Shown here: positions 1 through 12,065 of the stretch, piece by piece
Numbering within the stretch: the stretch's first letter is position 1
Layout of the letters: each line of letters begins with the position of its first letter
Source: Anagrus nilaparvatae
Lineage: Eukaryota; Arthropoda; Insecta; Hymenoptera; Mymaridae
Direction: 5' to 3'
Assembly (NCBI GenBank): GCA_022575985.1
Contig: JAKSXM010000007.1
Location: 9,798,501-9,862,500 of the forward strand
Length of the DNA stretch: 64,000 nt
The notes under the pieces: generated by a model
What the model was told of the DNA's origin: nothing
What the model saw: only the letters and a program-made list of their open reading frames with translations
Database searches by the model: none
Translations under genes and position numbers: made by a program

Positions 1-190
1 AGCGACCAAAAAACCCCCTATGGACCATCTCTGACCGCCCAAAATTTGAATACATCAAAAATACCCCTTTTTGGGGCAGTTTTTGCAAATTTAAGAGTGA
101 TCCACCCATTTCTCATAGAAAATACTCCAATTTTCGTGAGTGATCAACGACCCAAAAAACCTAGAGTAGATCAAATCTGGTGGTGGAAGG
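1..190 (-). repeat. Fragment of dispersed repeat
   Basis: Read on the minus strand, this resembles the unit at about 39990-40150: a GATTTG..CT start, a 'ggttttttgggtcgttgatca'-like segment, then TTAAATTTGCAAAAACT and a run of C or G. It is a detached copy of sequence that forms one arm of the large palindrome at 39.1-41.8 kb. No coding is seen. Confidence 0.55.
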
Positions 191-589
191 AAAGAATACT
201 CCCAAAATCGCATATTGACTAGAGTATCAGTGAAATTATTTTTTATCTTCTAATTGTTTTTTTTTACCACGAGTTTCCAATAGCCATAGCCTTAAAATTT
301 TTTTTCATAAATTTTTGATTACACTTTTGAAAAAATTCTCTGTATAATCCCAATATCATTTGTGCATACAATCATCTTGATCTCTTCATCTTTAACAATT
401 TTTTCATTTAAAATTCATCTTTATGTTTTTACTATTCCTTATCTTCTAAATTTTCTTGTAGCAATTTTTTAAGGCATCATTTTTATCAGAAAATTTTCAT
501 TACTCTTGTTAAAATTTTTAATTAACAAATAAAACTTATGCAAAAATCATTTCGGTTATCGAGGTTAAAAAAATTATTTAAAACTATTT
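191..589. other. Intergenic, nothing recognised
   Basis: AT-rich sequence with T-runs. No gene, repeat family or regulatory site could be supported. Confidence 0.5.
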
Positions 590-828
590 GAAAACGAGCA
601 GCCAGTTTGGCTTGACGCGATTAACTAATTACTTTATTTTTTATTTGACAATTGTTATAGCAACGCAATAAAAATCAACAAGCAATGAAATAAATTTATA
701 TTATTTATTGCTTTGTTTTTCTTAATTAAATCGTTCCATGTTTGATTTTTATTGCGTCGCTATAACAATTGTCAAATAAAAAAAAATAATCAGTTGATCG
801 CGGCAAGCTAAACTGACAGCTCGTTTTC
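590..828. mobile_element. Foldback MITE-like element
   Basis: The ends are near-perfect inverted repeats. GAAAACGAGC at 590-599 pairs with GCTCGTTTTC at 819-828, and the arms run inward for about 90 bp, including TTATTTGACAATTGTTATAG on the left and its complement on the right. The element is about 239 bp with a short AT-rich loop and no coding capacity. The superfamily is not clear because no convincing target duplication is visible. Confidence 0.75.
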
Positions 829-1791
829 TTAAGTAATTTTTTTAAATTCCAGGGATATTTTTATTTTATTTTTCTCTTTTTATAAATTTTCTAATTCTCA
901 TTCATCAAATCTGCTTGGATTGTATTCAATTAACAAATTTTATGCAGTTATTTTTGTATACTTTTTTTTTGTTTACAATCCTTCATACATATTGTAGATT
1001 CTTTGTATCATTTTTTTATACAGAGATTTCTAAAACGCTGTAGGGTAGAGGAAAGGGTTTTTGCCATCGTATATAGTTTTTTCCACCTTCGTTTTTTCAA
1101 CTTAAACCCTTTAAAATGTGGTGCTAATTGTCTTATACTCGTATTATCCATCCAAAAGAATATTGATCTATTTCTCTAATATGCTTGGTGACAAGAACCC
1201 CGATTTTTTAAGGGCTTGGACCTTAATGGTTAGATTTTACAAAAAATAAGTTTTGGAATTACCAGGTTCGGTATTATATTAGTAAATTATTATAGGTACC
1301 TTTCTCACAAAAATTTGAAAACTTTTTATCTATACACATACATAATATTTTAAAATATTAATAGTTTAATTACGAATTTCCTTAAAGGTGTACAAAACCA
1401 TTCCTTCTGCCCTACAGAGAAAAAAACACAAGACAAATTTCATAAAATTAAAAAAATAATGGTAAAAAAAAATTAGCCAATAATTTTTATATTTATTATT
1501 TATGCTAATTTTTTGCTAATGTGCGTTTCAGATTATCTAAAATTTATCCAAAAAATAATTTTACAGGATACCAAAGTATTCCAAATTTTTTAAATGTTGT
1601 TATTTTTATGTTATTTTTTTTTTTAGGGTAACAAGAAAATATTTTTTTTATATATACTTTTTTTTTATATATATTTTTTAAATTTATTTTATTATGAATA
1701 AGCTATATAGAAAACTTTATTTACAAATATTTATATGAATAATTGAAAAAAGCTAATATTTACACATGTATAAAAAATCTTTCTACTCAAG
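829..1791. other. Intergenic, nothing recognised
   Basis: AT-rich sequence downstream of the minus-strand cuticle gene. It has homopolymer runs but no ORF of note, tRNA or clear repeat. Any 3' UTR of the neighbouring gene would lie at its right edge. Confidence 0.5.
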
Positions 1792-2515
1792 TTACTTTAA
1801 AGTATAAGTATAAGTAACAGGAGCAGCAAATCTAGTAGCAACAGCTCTAGGTAAATTATAAGCAACTGGTGCAGAAAAAACAGTTTCAGAAACAAATGGT
1901 GTTGCAGCAGATACTGTTCTAGCTAAAGTAGCTGGTAAATGATGATCATGTACAACAGTAGAAGTTTTAGTAACAAGAGCAGGTGCTGCTATTGCTGCTG
2001 TTTTAGCAACAGCAACTGGTTGTGGTACTACTACTGGTTCTGGTGCAACTTGTTGTATAACAGCTGGTTCTCTATTAACAACAGCATTAAAACCATTAAC
2101 TGGATCTGCTGTATAATCAACAATTCTTCTTGTACCATCGGCTTCTATAAAAGAATAACTACCTTGAACAACATCACCATTACGTGTTTCAAAATGAGCC
2201 TTCGAATCGCCGGTCAATGAATCTTTTACATCGTAACCAAAACTATATTGTGGTACTGTATCGATACTTTCAATTTTGGCAAGGACAGGTGCAACTCCTG
2301 GTACTATTGCTGAATGAATTAAACCAAAGAAACCGCCAAGGTAGATCATTATTACAGTCTGGAATATACACATTTTTTAAATTATTACTTTTTCTTTCTT
2401 TTATCTTTACTTATTTTTAAATATTTTTCTTTTAAACAATATTCAAACAAATTTCTTATAAACTCAAATTACATATTATTTATAATGCTAAAAAAAATTG
2501 TACCTTGAGAATCAT
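1792..2515 (-). CDS. RR-2 cuticular protein, 192 aa, two exons
   Basis: Secreted structural protein of the cuticle, predicted to bind chitin through an RR-2 (chitin_bind_4) domain. Exon 1 is 2504-2515 (M-I-L-K, donor GTACAA). Exon 2 is 1792-2358 (acceptor TTCCAG), giving a phase-0 intron of 145 bp. The alternative ATG just upstream of the acceptor is rejected because the 4-codon exon is conserved in every cuticle gene of the cluster and restores a good signal peptide (about residues 1-21). The RR-2 core is about residues 42-102: [47 protein letters not shown]. The tail is rich in Ala/Val/Pro with AVAK and PVAY motifs, usual for this family. The first domain part contains [10 protein letters not shown] where neighbours have KHQEE. 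Stop is TAA at 1792-1794. Confidence 0.93.
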
Positions 2516-2604
2516 TTTTAAAATAAATTTTCTTTAAAACAATAGGTATGTTACTTTAAGTTAAACAAAAATGAAACTAATAATAAATAATAAAATTCAC
2601 TGCG

Positions 2605-2612
2605 CTTTTATT
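2605..2612 (-). promoter_or_regulatory. Possible TATA box of the first cuticle gene
   Basis: AATAAAAG on the minus strand lies about 90 bp upstream of the ATG, the same spacing as the TATA boxes of the other cuticle genes here (TATAAAAG at 29042 and 52483). It is a weaker match than those. Confidence 0.4.
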
Positions 2613-3180
2613 CTATTTGATGTCTCAATAAATATTATATGTAATGCAATGTAATGCAATTTTATTTTTGACTAATACATGTACATTAATTTATTTTCTA
2701 TTTATTAATAATTCATTACATGATTTTAAAAGGGTAAAAGCGTTTAAGAAAGAAAAATTTATTACAATCATTTAGTAGATAGTATTGCGTATTAATTATT
2801 TTTGATTATGTAAAAAATCAAGGTCAAGTTTTTCTATATTTAATTTTGTCATACTTTTAATTGTAAAATTTATTAAATAATATTATTACATAATTTAGTC
2901 TGGTTGTTGTTTTAAATAGTTTTTTCGACTTTAAAAATTTTTTTTGTTAATGGTCAATTTTGGAATGTGAAGTTTTCTGATTTGTTATTGAGGTAACAGT
3001 AAGATATCTGTTTTATTTATAATAAATGGGTTTTATTGATCAATTTTAAAAAAAATTTTCAAAAATAAATAAAATGTTTTTTTATTTATCTGTCAGATAC
3101 GAAGTCGTGTTAAACCCTTGCAACTATTCAATTTAATATAGAACCACGATTTTTCAGACCACTATTATACATATTTTGGA
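2613..3180. other. Intergenic, nothing recognised
   Basis: AT-rich DNA upstream of the first cuticle gene. No shared upstream block like that of the 29, 52 and 55 kb genes was found here. Confidence 0.45.
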
Positions 3181-3434
3181 TTAACACACATACAGCACAA
3201 AACGTTTCTGAAACGTTTCTACAACGTTTAAGAAACGTTTTTTAGGTCCGCTTTTTCTTGGAAGCTAAACGTTTTAAAAAGGTTTCTAAAAAAAAAAATT
3301 TTTTTGGTCCGAAAAATTATTTTTTTTTGCTAAGTGATGTATAAAAAAAAATGTGGAAAAAATCTTAAATGTAAACAAAATTATTTTACATGAAAACGTT
3401 TTTAAAACGTTTTGTGCTGTATGTGTATGTTTAA
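3181..3434. mobile_element. Foldback element flanked by TTAA
   Basis: Left end TTAACACACATACAGCAC and right end GTGCTGTATGTGTATGTTTAA are inverted copies. The arms continue with tandem AACGTTT-like units. TTAA at both outer edges (3181-3184 and 3431-3434) fits a piggyBac-type TTAA target. No transposase is present, so it would be non-autonomous. Confidence 0.7.
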
Positions 3435-6400
3435 CTAGTTTCATAAATTAATCTAATGCTCACGTAAAAATTATGTTTAATACCTATTGTTTTTATATGA
3501 TTTTATGCCTTAAATGCCAAATAAGCTTTTAATCATTCTAACAAACTTTTTTATCTTTTTATGAGTACTTATTCATATCTCTATACATTAACTGGATTTT
3601 TAGATATCTGGATCGAGGATTAGATATTTTTATTTATTTTTAGATATCTTGAAATCGATCTTATCTGGATAACCGAGATTTCAGTGTAATTTTTAGCTAT
3701 GAAAAGCCTCAGTGTATTTACTGTCACAAAAATTTTTACGTTAGAAACATTTAGAGGGAATAAAAAAAATCTAAATAAACTAAAAAAAAACCATTTACAC
3801 CTAATTTTTTATCGAATTTGTTACTTATTGTGTAGTTTAAATAATACAATATAACAGGTTCTTACATTAGCAACCATATTCTTAAAATCAAACCTGCAAA
3901 CAAACAAGCAAATTTACATTCATTTTGATTAATTTATTTTAATTCAAAAAATAATGTAATTATTATTATTATATATGCACAACAACAAATGCAATTTGTT
4001 CTTTCAATAAATCATAAAATGTACATTAAAATGAAATACCCATTTTTTTTAATAACACCCTTTGAATGTAAATATTTAATATTACAAGATAATTAAATTG
4101 AAAAAAAAAACTGAAAATGTATTAATAATAACCAATATAAATAAAGGGATATAAAAAAATTTTTTTTTACATAATTAACTTTAGGCATCAAAAAAGACCT
4201 TGTTGCTGTTATTTCTTTGTTCTCAAACATATATAAAATATAAATATATTCCATTTTAAACAAAAAGAGAGAGAAAAAGAGATAGAAATAAGTAATCAGA
4301 CTTAGACCTTGAGGAAGTACAAGTAAAATCCATATTGAAAAACTTGAATATATATAATATGTGATCTTATCCAAACCCTTTTTCCTTGACACGTTATAAG
4401 AAGGTACCTTTTTTTTTTTTTTTTTTCCTTCATTATTTTTCGTTACATACCTTTAAGTATACTTAAAAATAAAACATTTTCTCATGACTATTTCATGTTA
4501 TAGAGTCAGTCTGATAAATTGAGTGAAGACACTTATTTAACTAAAGGTTTTTAAAATTTATAGTTTCCGGTAGTTTTTAATCTTTTTACATACTGGACTC
4601 TTATTTTTAATATGGATTTTTATGCATTTTTTTAAATATTATTACGTTTGTATTTTATAAATAAAATTTTATGTCTATTTTTCAAATAAATAATAAGTGA
4701 TTGTTTGTTACAAATTAACTAAATGTCAATTATACTCAATGTCTTTTTGAGAATATAATAGAGTTTATTGAAAGGATTGTTAATGACAAATTTATTATTA
4801 TTGATCATTATTTCATTTAAACTAGATTTTTTCTAAGTTATAAATTAAAGCTTTCAGTTAATAAAGAATTTTTCAATTTTTTTTTCTAAACTTTTTGATT
4901 CATCATATATGAAGGATTCCACACGAACTGGGTCTTAGTTGGAATGAGGAACCCTGAAAATCGGTGTTAATTATGCTGAAAAACAAATCCACTTGTGGCA
5001 AGTGGAATTCGGCTTGTAATAAGCAGTACTTTTTCATCTTAAAATGGTTGCGAATCACCTTAAATGCAAAATAAATTTAAAAAAATTACAATTACCTCTG
5101 TGTTTTTATTTCTTTAAAAGAATTATAAAAAGTTAACTAACTTATTTTAACACTACTGCACTGCTGTAATCCAACCTGTAATTATTGCATATTTGCAAAA
5201 AGGCAATAAGGGAGTTAATCACAATTTAAAAGTAAAGATGTTAAGAGAGAAAGTGTGGGCCAAGTGGCTCTCCTGAAATTAAAACCTTATTAGAAATAGC
5301 ATTATTCTTAGCCTTAGTTTCAATAAATTTTAATTATTTGTTATCAAATATAACTAAATAAATTAAAATATAAGAAACAATTAAATTTTGATTGTTAATA
5401 AAAAAATTTAGACCATAATTATTATTATTAGGTTCTGCCCCTCCCCCCTTCCTAATTTCTGGATACGTGATGCCTGTTAATGTGTCATAATCATTAACCT
5501 AAAAAAAAAATTTCTAACCCAAATTTTTTTTGTCTAAATAGCTTAGATCAACTCATATATAATAGTATTACTTTACAAATTTCAATCTTCTAAATAAAGT
5601 CATTAAACAAAATCTATATATAAATTTAATCTTCTCATAAAATAATTTAAAAAATTTCAATATTTATAGGTTATAAAAATAAGGTTAGTTTATAGGTTAT
5701 GTTACAAAAAATATGAAATTTTCAGTAAGAAAAAGAAAAAATAATTACGAAAGTTTGAGTGTTATCTAATTTGTAATATGACTAAAATGACCTTCTATAT
5801 AAACGTAAATTGAATTTTTTTAATGTTAAGAGAATAAAAAGAAAAATGACAATATAACGATGTAAGTAAAATATTAAGTAACTATACACATTGAAAGATT
5901 TATTAGTATTTCAGATTTTTTTTTCTTTTGCTGATTTAATTAATAGTGAAAAAAGCAATTTAAAATATATATTACTATAAATAATTTAAATTAATATTTA
6001 GATTTAATAATAGGTGATAAATTTTTAAAAATAAGTTAGTTAAGTATTAATCTGGGTTCAAAATATAATTTTAGATGAAATATTTGTACATTTTTTTAAA
6101 AAATTAATAGGTATAAGTATTAAAGTAAATTTTTTTATTAATACTTCTAATATTAGTTTCTAATGATTCATGCCACAAGTTAATTAAAAATTTATTTCAC
6201 GTTAGTTTAATTACACGTTAATACGTGTTTAGTTTTTTGTTAAATTATTATTAATAGTTTTTTACTGTGCAACAATGAAATTCTTAATAAGTTTATGTTT
6301 TAAACATGCTGGGATAAGATTTATTAAATTTTATATAATTTATATGCTTATTAAAAGGTGTTAAGTTGATAGGTATTAGCATGAAAATTCAATTTTACGA

Positions 6401-6972
6401 ACAGACGTAATAAAAAATAAAGAAAATATTAGATTATTTAACGAATTTTGAAAGTAGTTCAATAGTATCAAAGTATACCTAAAAAAAGTGAAATTTTTAA
6501 AATTGGAAAAAAATCAAGAAAATTCTAGTTTTATTTGGTACTTTCAAAAATTCTTCAAATTTATATTATTTTCAAAAGGAACTAAAAATTAGTAAAGAGG
6601 AGATTGCTGTCTTTGGAAACTAAATTGCAATTTATCCTTACTGAAAAAAGAATCCACGAAAATGAAGGTATTAAATATTTATTATTTATTAAATATTCAG
6701 CTTGTGGCTAGTGGAATTTTTTTCTTGCTCAAACAATTGAAATAACTTCTCTTGCTTTTTAAGAATTTTTTTGTTGGCTCATTATAGCGCTGCGTGCATA
6801 TCTTAAGTGAGCGAAAAATTTTTTTTTGCCCACCCGGGCGTCAAATTTTTTGTGGAATTTCAGCACGCGTTTTAAGCTCATTAGGGCAAAAAATAATATC
6901 AAATGAAACACCAAGTGTTTCGGTTAACTTGCGAGGTTGGATTGTTATATTGAAAATTACCAAAAAATCCTA
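3435..6972. other. Long AT-rich intergenic stretch
   Basis: About 3.5 kb with no supported gene. A 99-codon minus-strand open frame at 4093-4392 is Phe/Tyr/Ile-rich and matches no family I recognise, so it is treated as chance. Slightly more GC-rich patches at 4910-5060 and 6780-6960 may be old transposon fragments but could not be assigned. Confidence 0.5.
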
Positions 6973-7311
6973 CACTGTAAAAAATAACTTTCTTAGATTA
7001 ACAAAAAAAATAAAATGCTTTCAAAAAAATTTGTAAATATTCAAAAAAAATCGTAAATTTACTAAATTTATTATATTACCAAAAAATTCGAGTATTCTCG
7101 ATTTTTTTTGTGAATTCGCAAGAAAAACTTATAATTTACAATTTTTTTCTCAAAAATTTACAAAAAATTGTTGTAAATTTACGAAAAATAGTTGTGAATT
7201 TACAACTTTTTTCGTAAATTCACAAAAAAAAATAGAGAATTCTCGAATTTTTTGGTAATATACTAAATGTTGTAGATTTACGATTTTTTTCGAAAACATT
7301 CTATTTTTTTT
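6973..7311. mobile_element. CACTG-ended foldback element, right end missing
   Basis: Starts CACTGTAAAAAATAACTT, the same terminus as the element at 41938-45204. Inside are several GTAAATTTAC-type palindromic units, with 'gagtattctcgatttttttt' mirrored by AGAGAATTCTCGAATTTTTT. No matching TTACAGTG end is found on the right, where the LINE tail at 7312 begins, so this copy is truncated. Confidence 0.6.
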
Positions 7312-8640
7312 TTAAATTTCTTTATTTCTTTATTTCTTTATTTCTTTATTATATATAAATAACGGGCTAAAACCCAATACATGCTTTTTTAAAAATAAAT
7401 TGTACATATAAAAAACAATTTATACATTGTCATGAAAATTAATTACTCTGATTAAGAAAATTTAACTAACTTGCAATTTTAAAATATTTAATTTTACATT
7501 AAATAATATAAGTCCTAAAAATAATATGCATTAATAATCAAATATAATTCGGATACAATAATTAAGATACCATTAGTCTAAATGTCTAATCTTAATTTAA
7601 TTTTTGCCTATATGACTAGAATAAATGACCATAGCAGGCAACCAAAACCAAGCCAACCCAATAGAGACCAAAGTGAATTACACAAAGTATACTTCTTTTA
7701 TTAAAATAATAATCATAATGTAAAAAGACTAATTTGAGTCAAAATAATTTAAGCAGAACCTATATACATTAGTTTTAAAACAGTCTTGACCTAATAAATT
7801 TTTAAGACTCTGTGGCAAAGAGTTCCACTGCCTTTTTAACCTGAGGTAAGGGGAATGATATAACAAATCACTTTTAGCACTAGCTTCTTTTAAAATTCTA
7901 GGTTGGCGTAAATTGTATTCCAGTGATCTAATCTCGAACACGTTCCTCAAATTTTCAGGAAAACATGGATCTGATAATGCCTTATTCATAAACATTAGAT
8001 CATATGCATTATGCAATGATTTGATGGAAGAAATATTAGCTAATTTAGAAATATTTGAGAAATCGTGCTCGAGAGGAGACATTGGAGAATTTGTTTTATA
8101 TGAAACATAACGAAGACCCTTATGGATGATGCCTTCCAGAGAACTGTAGTCCACACTGGTCCAAGGCCTCCAGATTACAGATCCGTATGTTAAATGCGGA
8201 ATCACAAATACTTTAATAAGGTTAGCTACAATAAATGGAGATCTGAAGTCCAAAGTACTTCTTTTTATGAAACCAAGGATCTGGAGAGCCTTAGACAGTA
8301 TAAACCCCCTGTGCTCCGAAAAGCACCACTTGTCATCAATAATGATGCCAAGATCTCTAATACGCGATACTTTAGCTAAATCCGAACCATTAACCGTATA
8401 ATTAGTACCGATGGGGAATTTAGACCTAGAAATGGAAATAAAATTAGATTTACTAAGATTAATAGGCATGCCATTAAATCTAAGAAAATAACTTTTTTCA
8501 GTGTATTTAATAACATTAAGCCCTGTGTTTCAAAGTCCATAAGGCCCAATATAATAAGCGAAGGGTATTTGGAGTCAAAATAATAAAATCAACTTTCCTA
8601 AAGGTAGTGGTCTCCCTCTGCAAGATAAAATTTTTCGCGG
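7312..8640 (-). mobile_element. 5'-truncated LINE (RT C-terminal part, 3' UTR, tail)
   Basis: Non-LTR retrotransposon remnant on the minus strand. The coding part at 7729-8469 (246 codons) is open and continues in frame upstream to about 8600 (R-F-N-G-M-P-I-N-L-S-K). It matches the region after the RT catalytic block of Jockey-type LINEs: NGMPINLSKSNF, RDLGIIIDDKWCFSEH, then LIKVFVIPHLTYGSVIW and a C-terminal WNSLPQSL. The catalytic YADD part is absent, so the copy is dead. The 3' UTR is 7349-7728. The element ends in a GAAATAAA tandem tail (plus-strand TTTATTTC units, 7316-7350). Confidence 0.8.
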
Positions 8641-10401
8641 AATCCGAATTTTTGTTCTTAGATATTCTTAGGTATATAAGAAATCAAAGACAACTCAAGC
8701 TGAGTTTTGGTATATAAGAAAAATACATTGAGTTTCTTACTGATGATCTCGCTCAATGTATTCGAGTGAAATACCATTTATGTACTATGTAGGAAATAAG
8801 AAATTTTATTTCTTAATAATTTCTATATTCTTATGAATCTAGTACATGGAATCAAAATCTAATATATATTTATATATATTTTGTTTTATTTTATATTAGA
8901 TATTCATTGGATCAAGTGGCTTGATAAAAAATTCAAAAGGAATATTAAATTACCTATTTTTTTGGATCCACGAGGACTAATTAAAATAACTTTTATTAAT
9001 AAACTTTTGTGGATTTCTCAAGCCTGGGCAATACAAATTAATTTTTAGGTCCGAACTCATATTTGATTGAAATTGCCAAGGATTGACTAATTAGCTGCTA
9101 TTTTAAAAAATAGCAAAAAAAATAAGAATAAAGAAAAAAATAAAAACTTACCATAGAAGCTAAAAATTGGAGAAGAAGCTTATTTTCAGTTTCAACTAGT
9201 AAAAACTAAGTTATTTGGTTAACTTACAAGGTGGCAGCGTCTTTTTCTTATGTCATAACATGGACCCCAGTATTTTTATAGGCCCATTGAAATAAAAGGA
9301 GGATGTCAAGGTTTTATTTTCAACTTCCATAACCTGTCCTATACGTCGACACACTTCCCTTATCAAAGATTTTCATCCATAAAAACTCAAGGTTCAAGTA
9401 TACAATTATTAACATAAAATTTAAGTTATTTTAGTAAAATTCCACTTACAAAAAACAAAACATTCCTTTACATATATTACAATGGACATTATTTATTACA
9501 AAAAAAAAAAATGTTATACAATAAAGCTTATTAAAACCCAAAAGAAGCAAAAAAAAAAATCTTTAAAAAAATCTTTTTTTACAAAATAATTCACAAAGAA
9601 AAACAATAATTTACGAGCAAAAAAGAAAAATATTTTTTCTTTATAGTGTATTTATAATAAGATTTATTTATGTTTTCATATCTTTCAACATGTATATTAT
9701 AAAAAGCTATACATATAAATGAGATGTCAAAAAAAAGTACTAAATCTCCATTAAAGATTGAACAAGTATAAAATGCTTTTTATTTATAAGACTTATATAT
9801 AGATAAAATTAAATAAATATTTTAAATATTATATGTTACCTTGCTGTTTGTTGTACGTAGGTACCAACATATTTATATTTTATCACAATTTTTTAATCTT
9901 ATTCAGAGTTTGGGCGTAGGAATTTAAAATAATGAAAATTGTTGTTTTTTAATGTTTGTAAAAATAAATGAAGTTTATCTTGTAATTTTGATAAAATAAA
10001 TATAAATTTAGTAGATAAATTTTTTTAAGAGCGGATGCCTGATCATATCTACAGAGACGTGTCGTCTCGGGACGCAAGTTTGAACGACACCTAGATATAC
10101 GAGAATATTCTCTTCCGTTTCACAGACTGGCACTCTAATGTAGTCTTTTAAGAGAATGCTTCGACCCTTCGAGTTTCGAGAAATTCGATTGGGAGCAACG
10201 GCGGTATTTTCAAAAATAATATAGTATTAAGTTGAACGAAAGGAAGAAGTATAGCACATAGAGAGCTAAGAAAACATAATAATAATAATAATTAATAGTA
10301 GGAAGGGGTATTATATTATATTATACATAGCTTTATATTGTAGAAAAAACTCCAATTTGACTGTGTAATAGTTTAATATACTTTAATGAAATGAATGAGA
10401 T
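8641..10401. other. Intergenic with minor hairpin and GC-richer island
   Basis: No gene. A 10-bp stem (ATACATTGAG with CTCAATGTAT) lies at about 8722-8762. At 10030-10205 a stretch is clearly more GC-rich than its surroundings (for example GACGTGTCGTCTCGGGACG) but shows no ORF, tRNA fold or recognisable family. The rest is AT-rich filler. Confidence 0.45.
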
Positions 10402-11012
10402 CTTACAACAACAAAAACATTTACATGTAAAAATTACGCAAGTTTTCTATGTGTGCTTGTATTTTGGCTTTTGTTTTTAGCTGTAAAAATTTTTCACTGC
10501 TAAAGTTTTTAGATCTGAAAAACTTTACGCAAGTTTTAAATATTAAAATACATATTAATATCTAAATTTGCTATATTGAAAATTACCAATTATTATTTGA
10601 AGCAAATTTACTCATAATTAATCCAACTTACAATTATTAAAAATTATTTTAAAAAACTTGTCAGGCCGTTAATTAATTATGAAAAATCGATATATTTATT
10701 TTGCAAATTTTACAAATTAAGTTTCAAATTTTCAATTTTTTTTTACTTGGCGGCCTAACAAGTTTTTTAAAATAATTTTTAATAATTGTAAGTTGGATTA
10801 ATTATGAGTAAATTTGCTTCAAATAATAATTGGTAATTTTCAATATAGCAAATTTAGATAATATGTATTTTAATATTTAAAACTTGCGTAAAGTTTTTCA
10901 GATCTAAAAACTTTAGCAGTGAAAAATTTTTACAGCTAAAAACAAAAGCCAAAATACAAGCACACATAGAAAACTTGCGTAATTTTTACATGTAAATGTT
11001 TTTGTTGTTAAG
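10402..11012. mobile_element. Long foldback element, 611 bp
   Basis: Two arms of about 260-270 bp that are nearly identical when one is inverted. The left arm runs about 10402-10664 from CTTACAACAACAAAAACAT. The right arm runs about 10745-11012, ending ATGTTTTTGTTGTTAAG. The loop is about 80 bp of AT-rich sequence. There is no coding capacity. Arm identity is high, so the insertion is young or the arms were recently homogenised. Confidence 0.85.
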
Positions 11013-12000
11013 ATATATACTACTAGTTCTAATCTCTTATAATGCATGTATTATAAGACCTTTGAAAGAGATGAGAGAATACAAAATAGTGTAAGAAGGA
11101 AAAGTTAGTGTAATAATATCTTTATTTAATTTTTGGAATTGTTTTTTGGTTATTTTAAATATTTTTGAAATTTTTTTTTTTTAATTTTGATAAATTTTAA
11201 AATAAAGTTTTATAGATAGAGCTAATATTCATTCGATTGGTTACATGAGTATTAATTATTAACTATAATTATTAGTGAAACTACTTAGTCAAAAAAAGGT
11301 AAATGCTGAAAAAATATTTTTAGAGATTTTAGAACTTGCAAAAAATATTTCAGAAAAACAAAAATTTGAAGACAAATAAAAAAAAAAATTCCGCTTTTAA
11401 AAAAAAAGATTTTCTGTCAGTTTTTCCTTTTCAAGGCTATTCCAAAAAACTAATAATATAATTGAAGGAAGCAGAAAATTTTATTTATTTTCTACAGTTT
11501 CAGTATCAAAGGCATAAAAGTTTTGGTACTAACGTGATCAATAGCACAATTAGAAAAGTTAGATTAGATTTCTCTTAAAAATTTGAAAATATGATGTTTC
11601 TTGAAAATAAACAAATGTCTATCAAGCAAAAATAATTTTGAAAAACGATCGTCTACAAAACTTTTAAATTTATAAAACAATTATATAACACTTAAAAGAA
11701 AATCTAAAAACAAATAAAAACTACCCACGTAAATATAAAGTATTTTATTTGATAAGTAGTAAAAAATCCTTTATTACCTAACGTACAAAGAATGTTACTT
11801 TTAAAAAAATATTTTTTTGTCAATTCAAAATAAATAAAACCTATACTATTATAGTACACCAAAAACTAAAACGATTAACTTTATCAAAAAGTTGTTTAAG
11901 CAAATTCACATTATATTTTATTGATTGAATAATAAATTGATAAAATACCTTTTCTATTGGATATTATTTTCTTTTTTTTTTGGGACAGGATATATTTTTG
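11013..12000. other. Intergenic, nothing recognised
   Basis: AT-rich upstream region of the cuticle gene at 12066. No repeat or ORF could be supported. Confidence 0.45.
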
Positions 12001-12037
12001 TATAAATTCAAGTGTTTCCTGACTAATGGATTCAGTC
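12001..12037 (+). promoter_or_regulatory. TATA box and initiator of the 12-kb cuticle gene
   Basis: TATAAATT at 12001-12008 is followed by an arthropod-type initiator TCAGTC at 12032-12037, placing the TATA box at about -33 and transcription start near 12034. The ATG follows 32 bp later, so the 5' UTR would be short. Confidence 0.65.
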
Positions 12038-12065
12038 TTATTTGAAAATAGAAACATAAACAAAC

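Noticed and set aside
4093..4392. 99-codon minus-strand open frame
   Set aside because: Extremely Phe/Tyr/Ile/Leu-rich from AT-rich DNA, no motif, no promoter, no neighbour context.
7913..8379. Plus-strand open frames of 61-65 codons in the 7.7-8.5 kb region
   Set aside because: They are antisense to the LINE reverse transcriptase fragment, which has clear family motifs.
8735..8800. Hammerhead ribozyme-like CTGATGA..GAAA arrangement
   Set aside because: A CTCG/CGAG helix lies between the motifs, but the flanking bases are mispaired and no NUH cleavage site adjoins a plausible stem I/III, so the core is incomplete.
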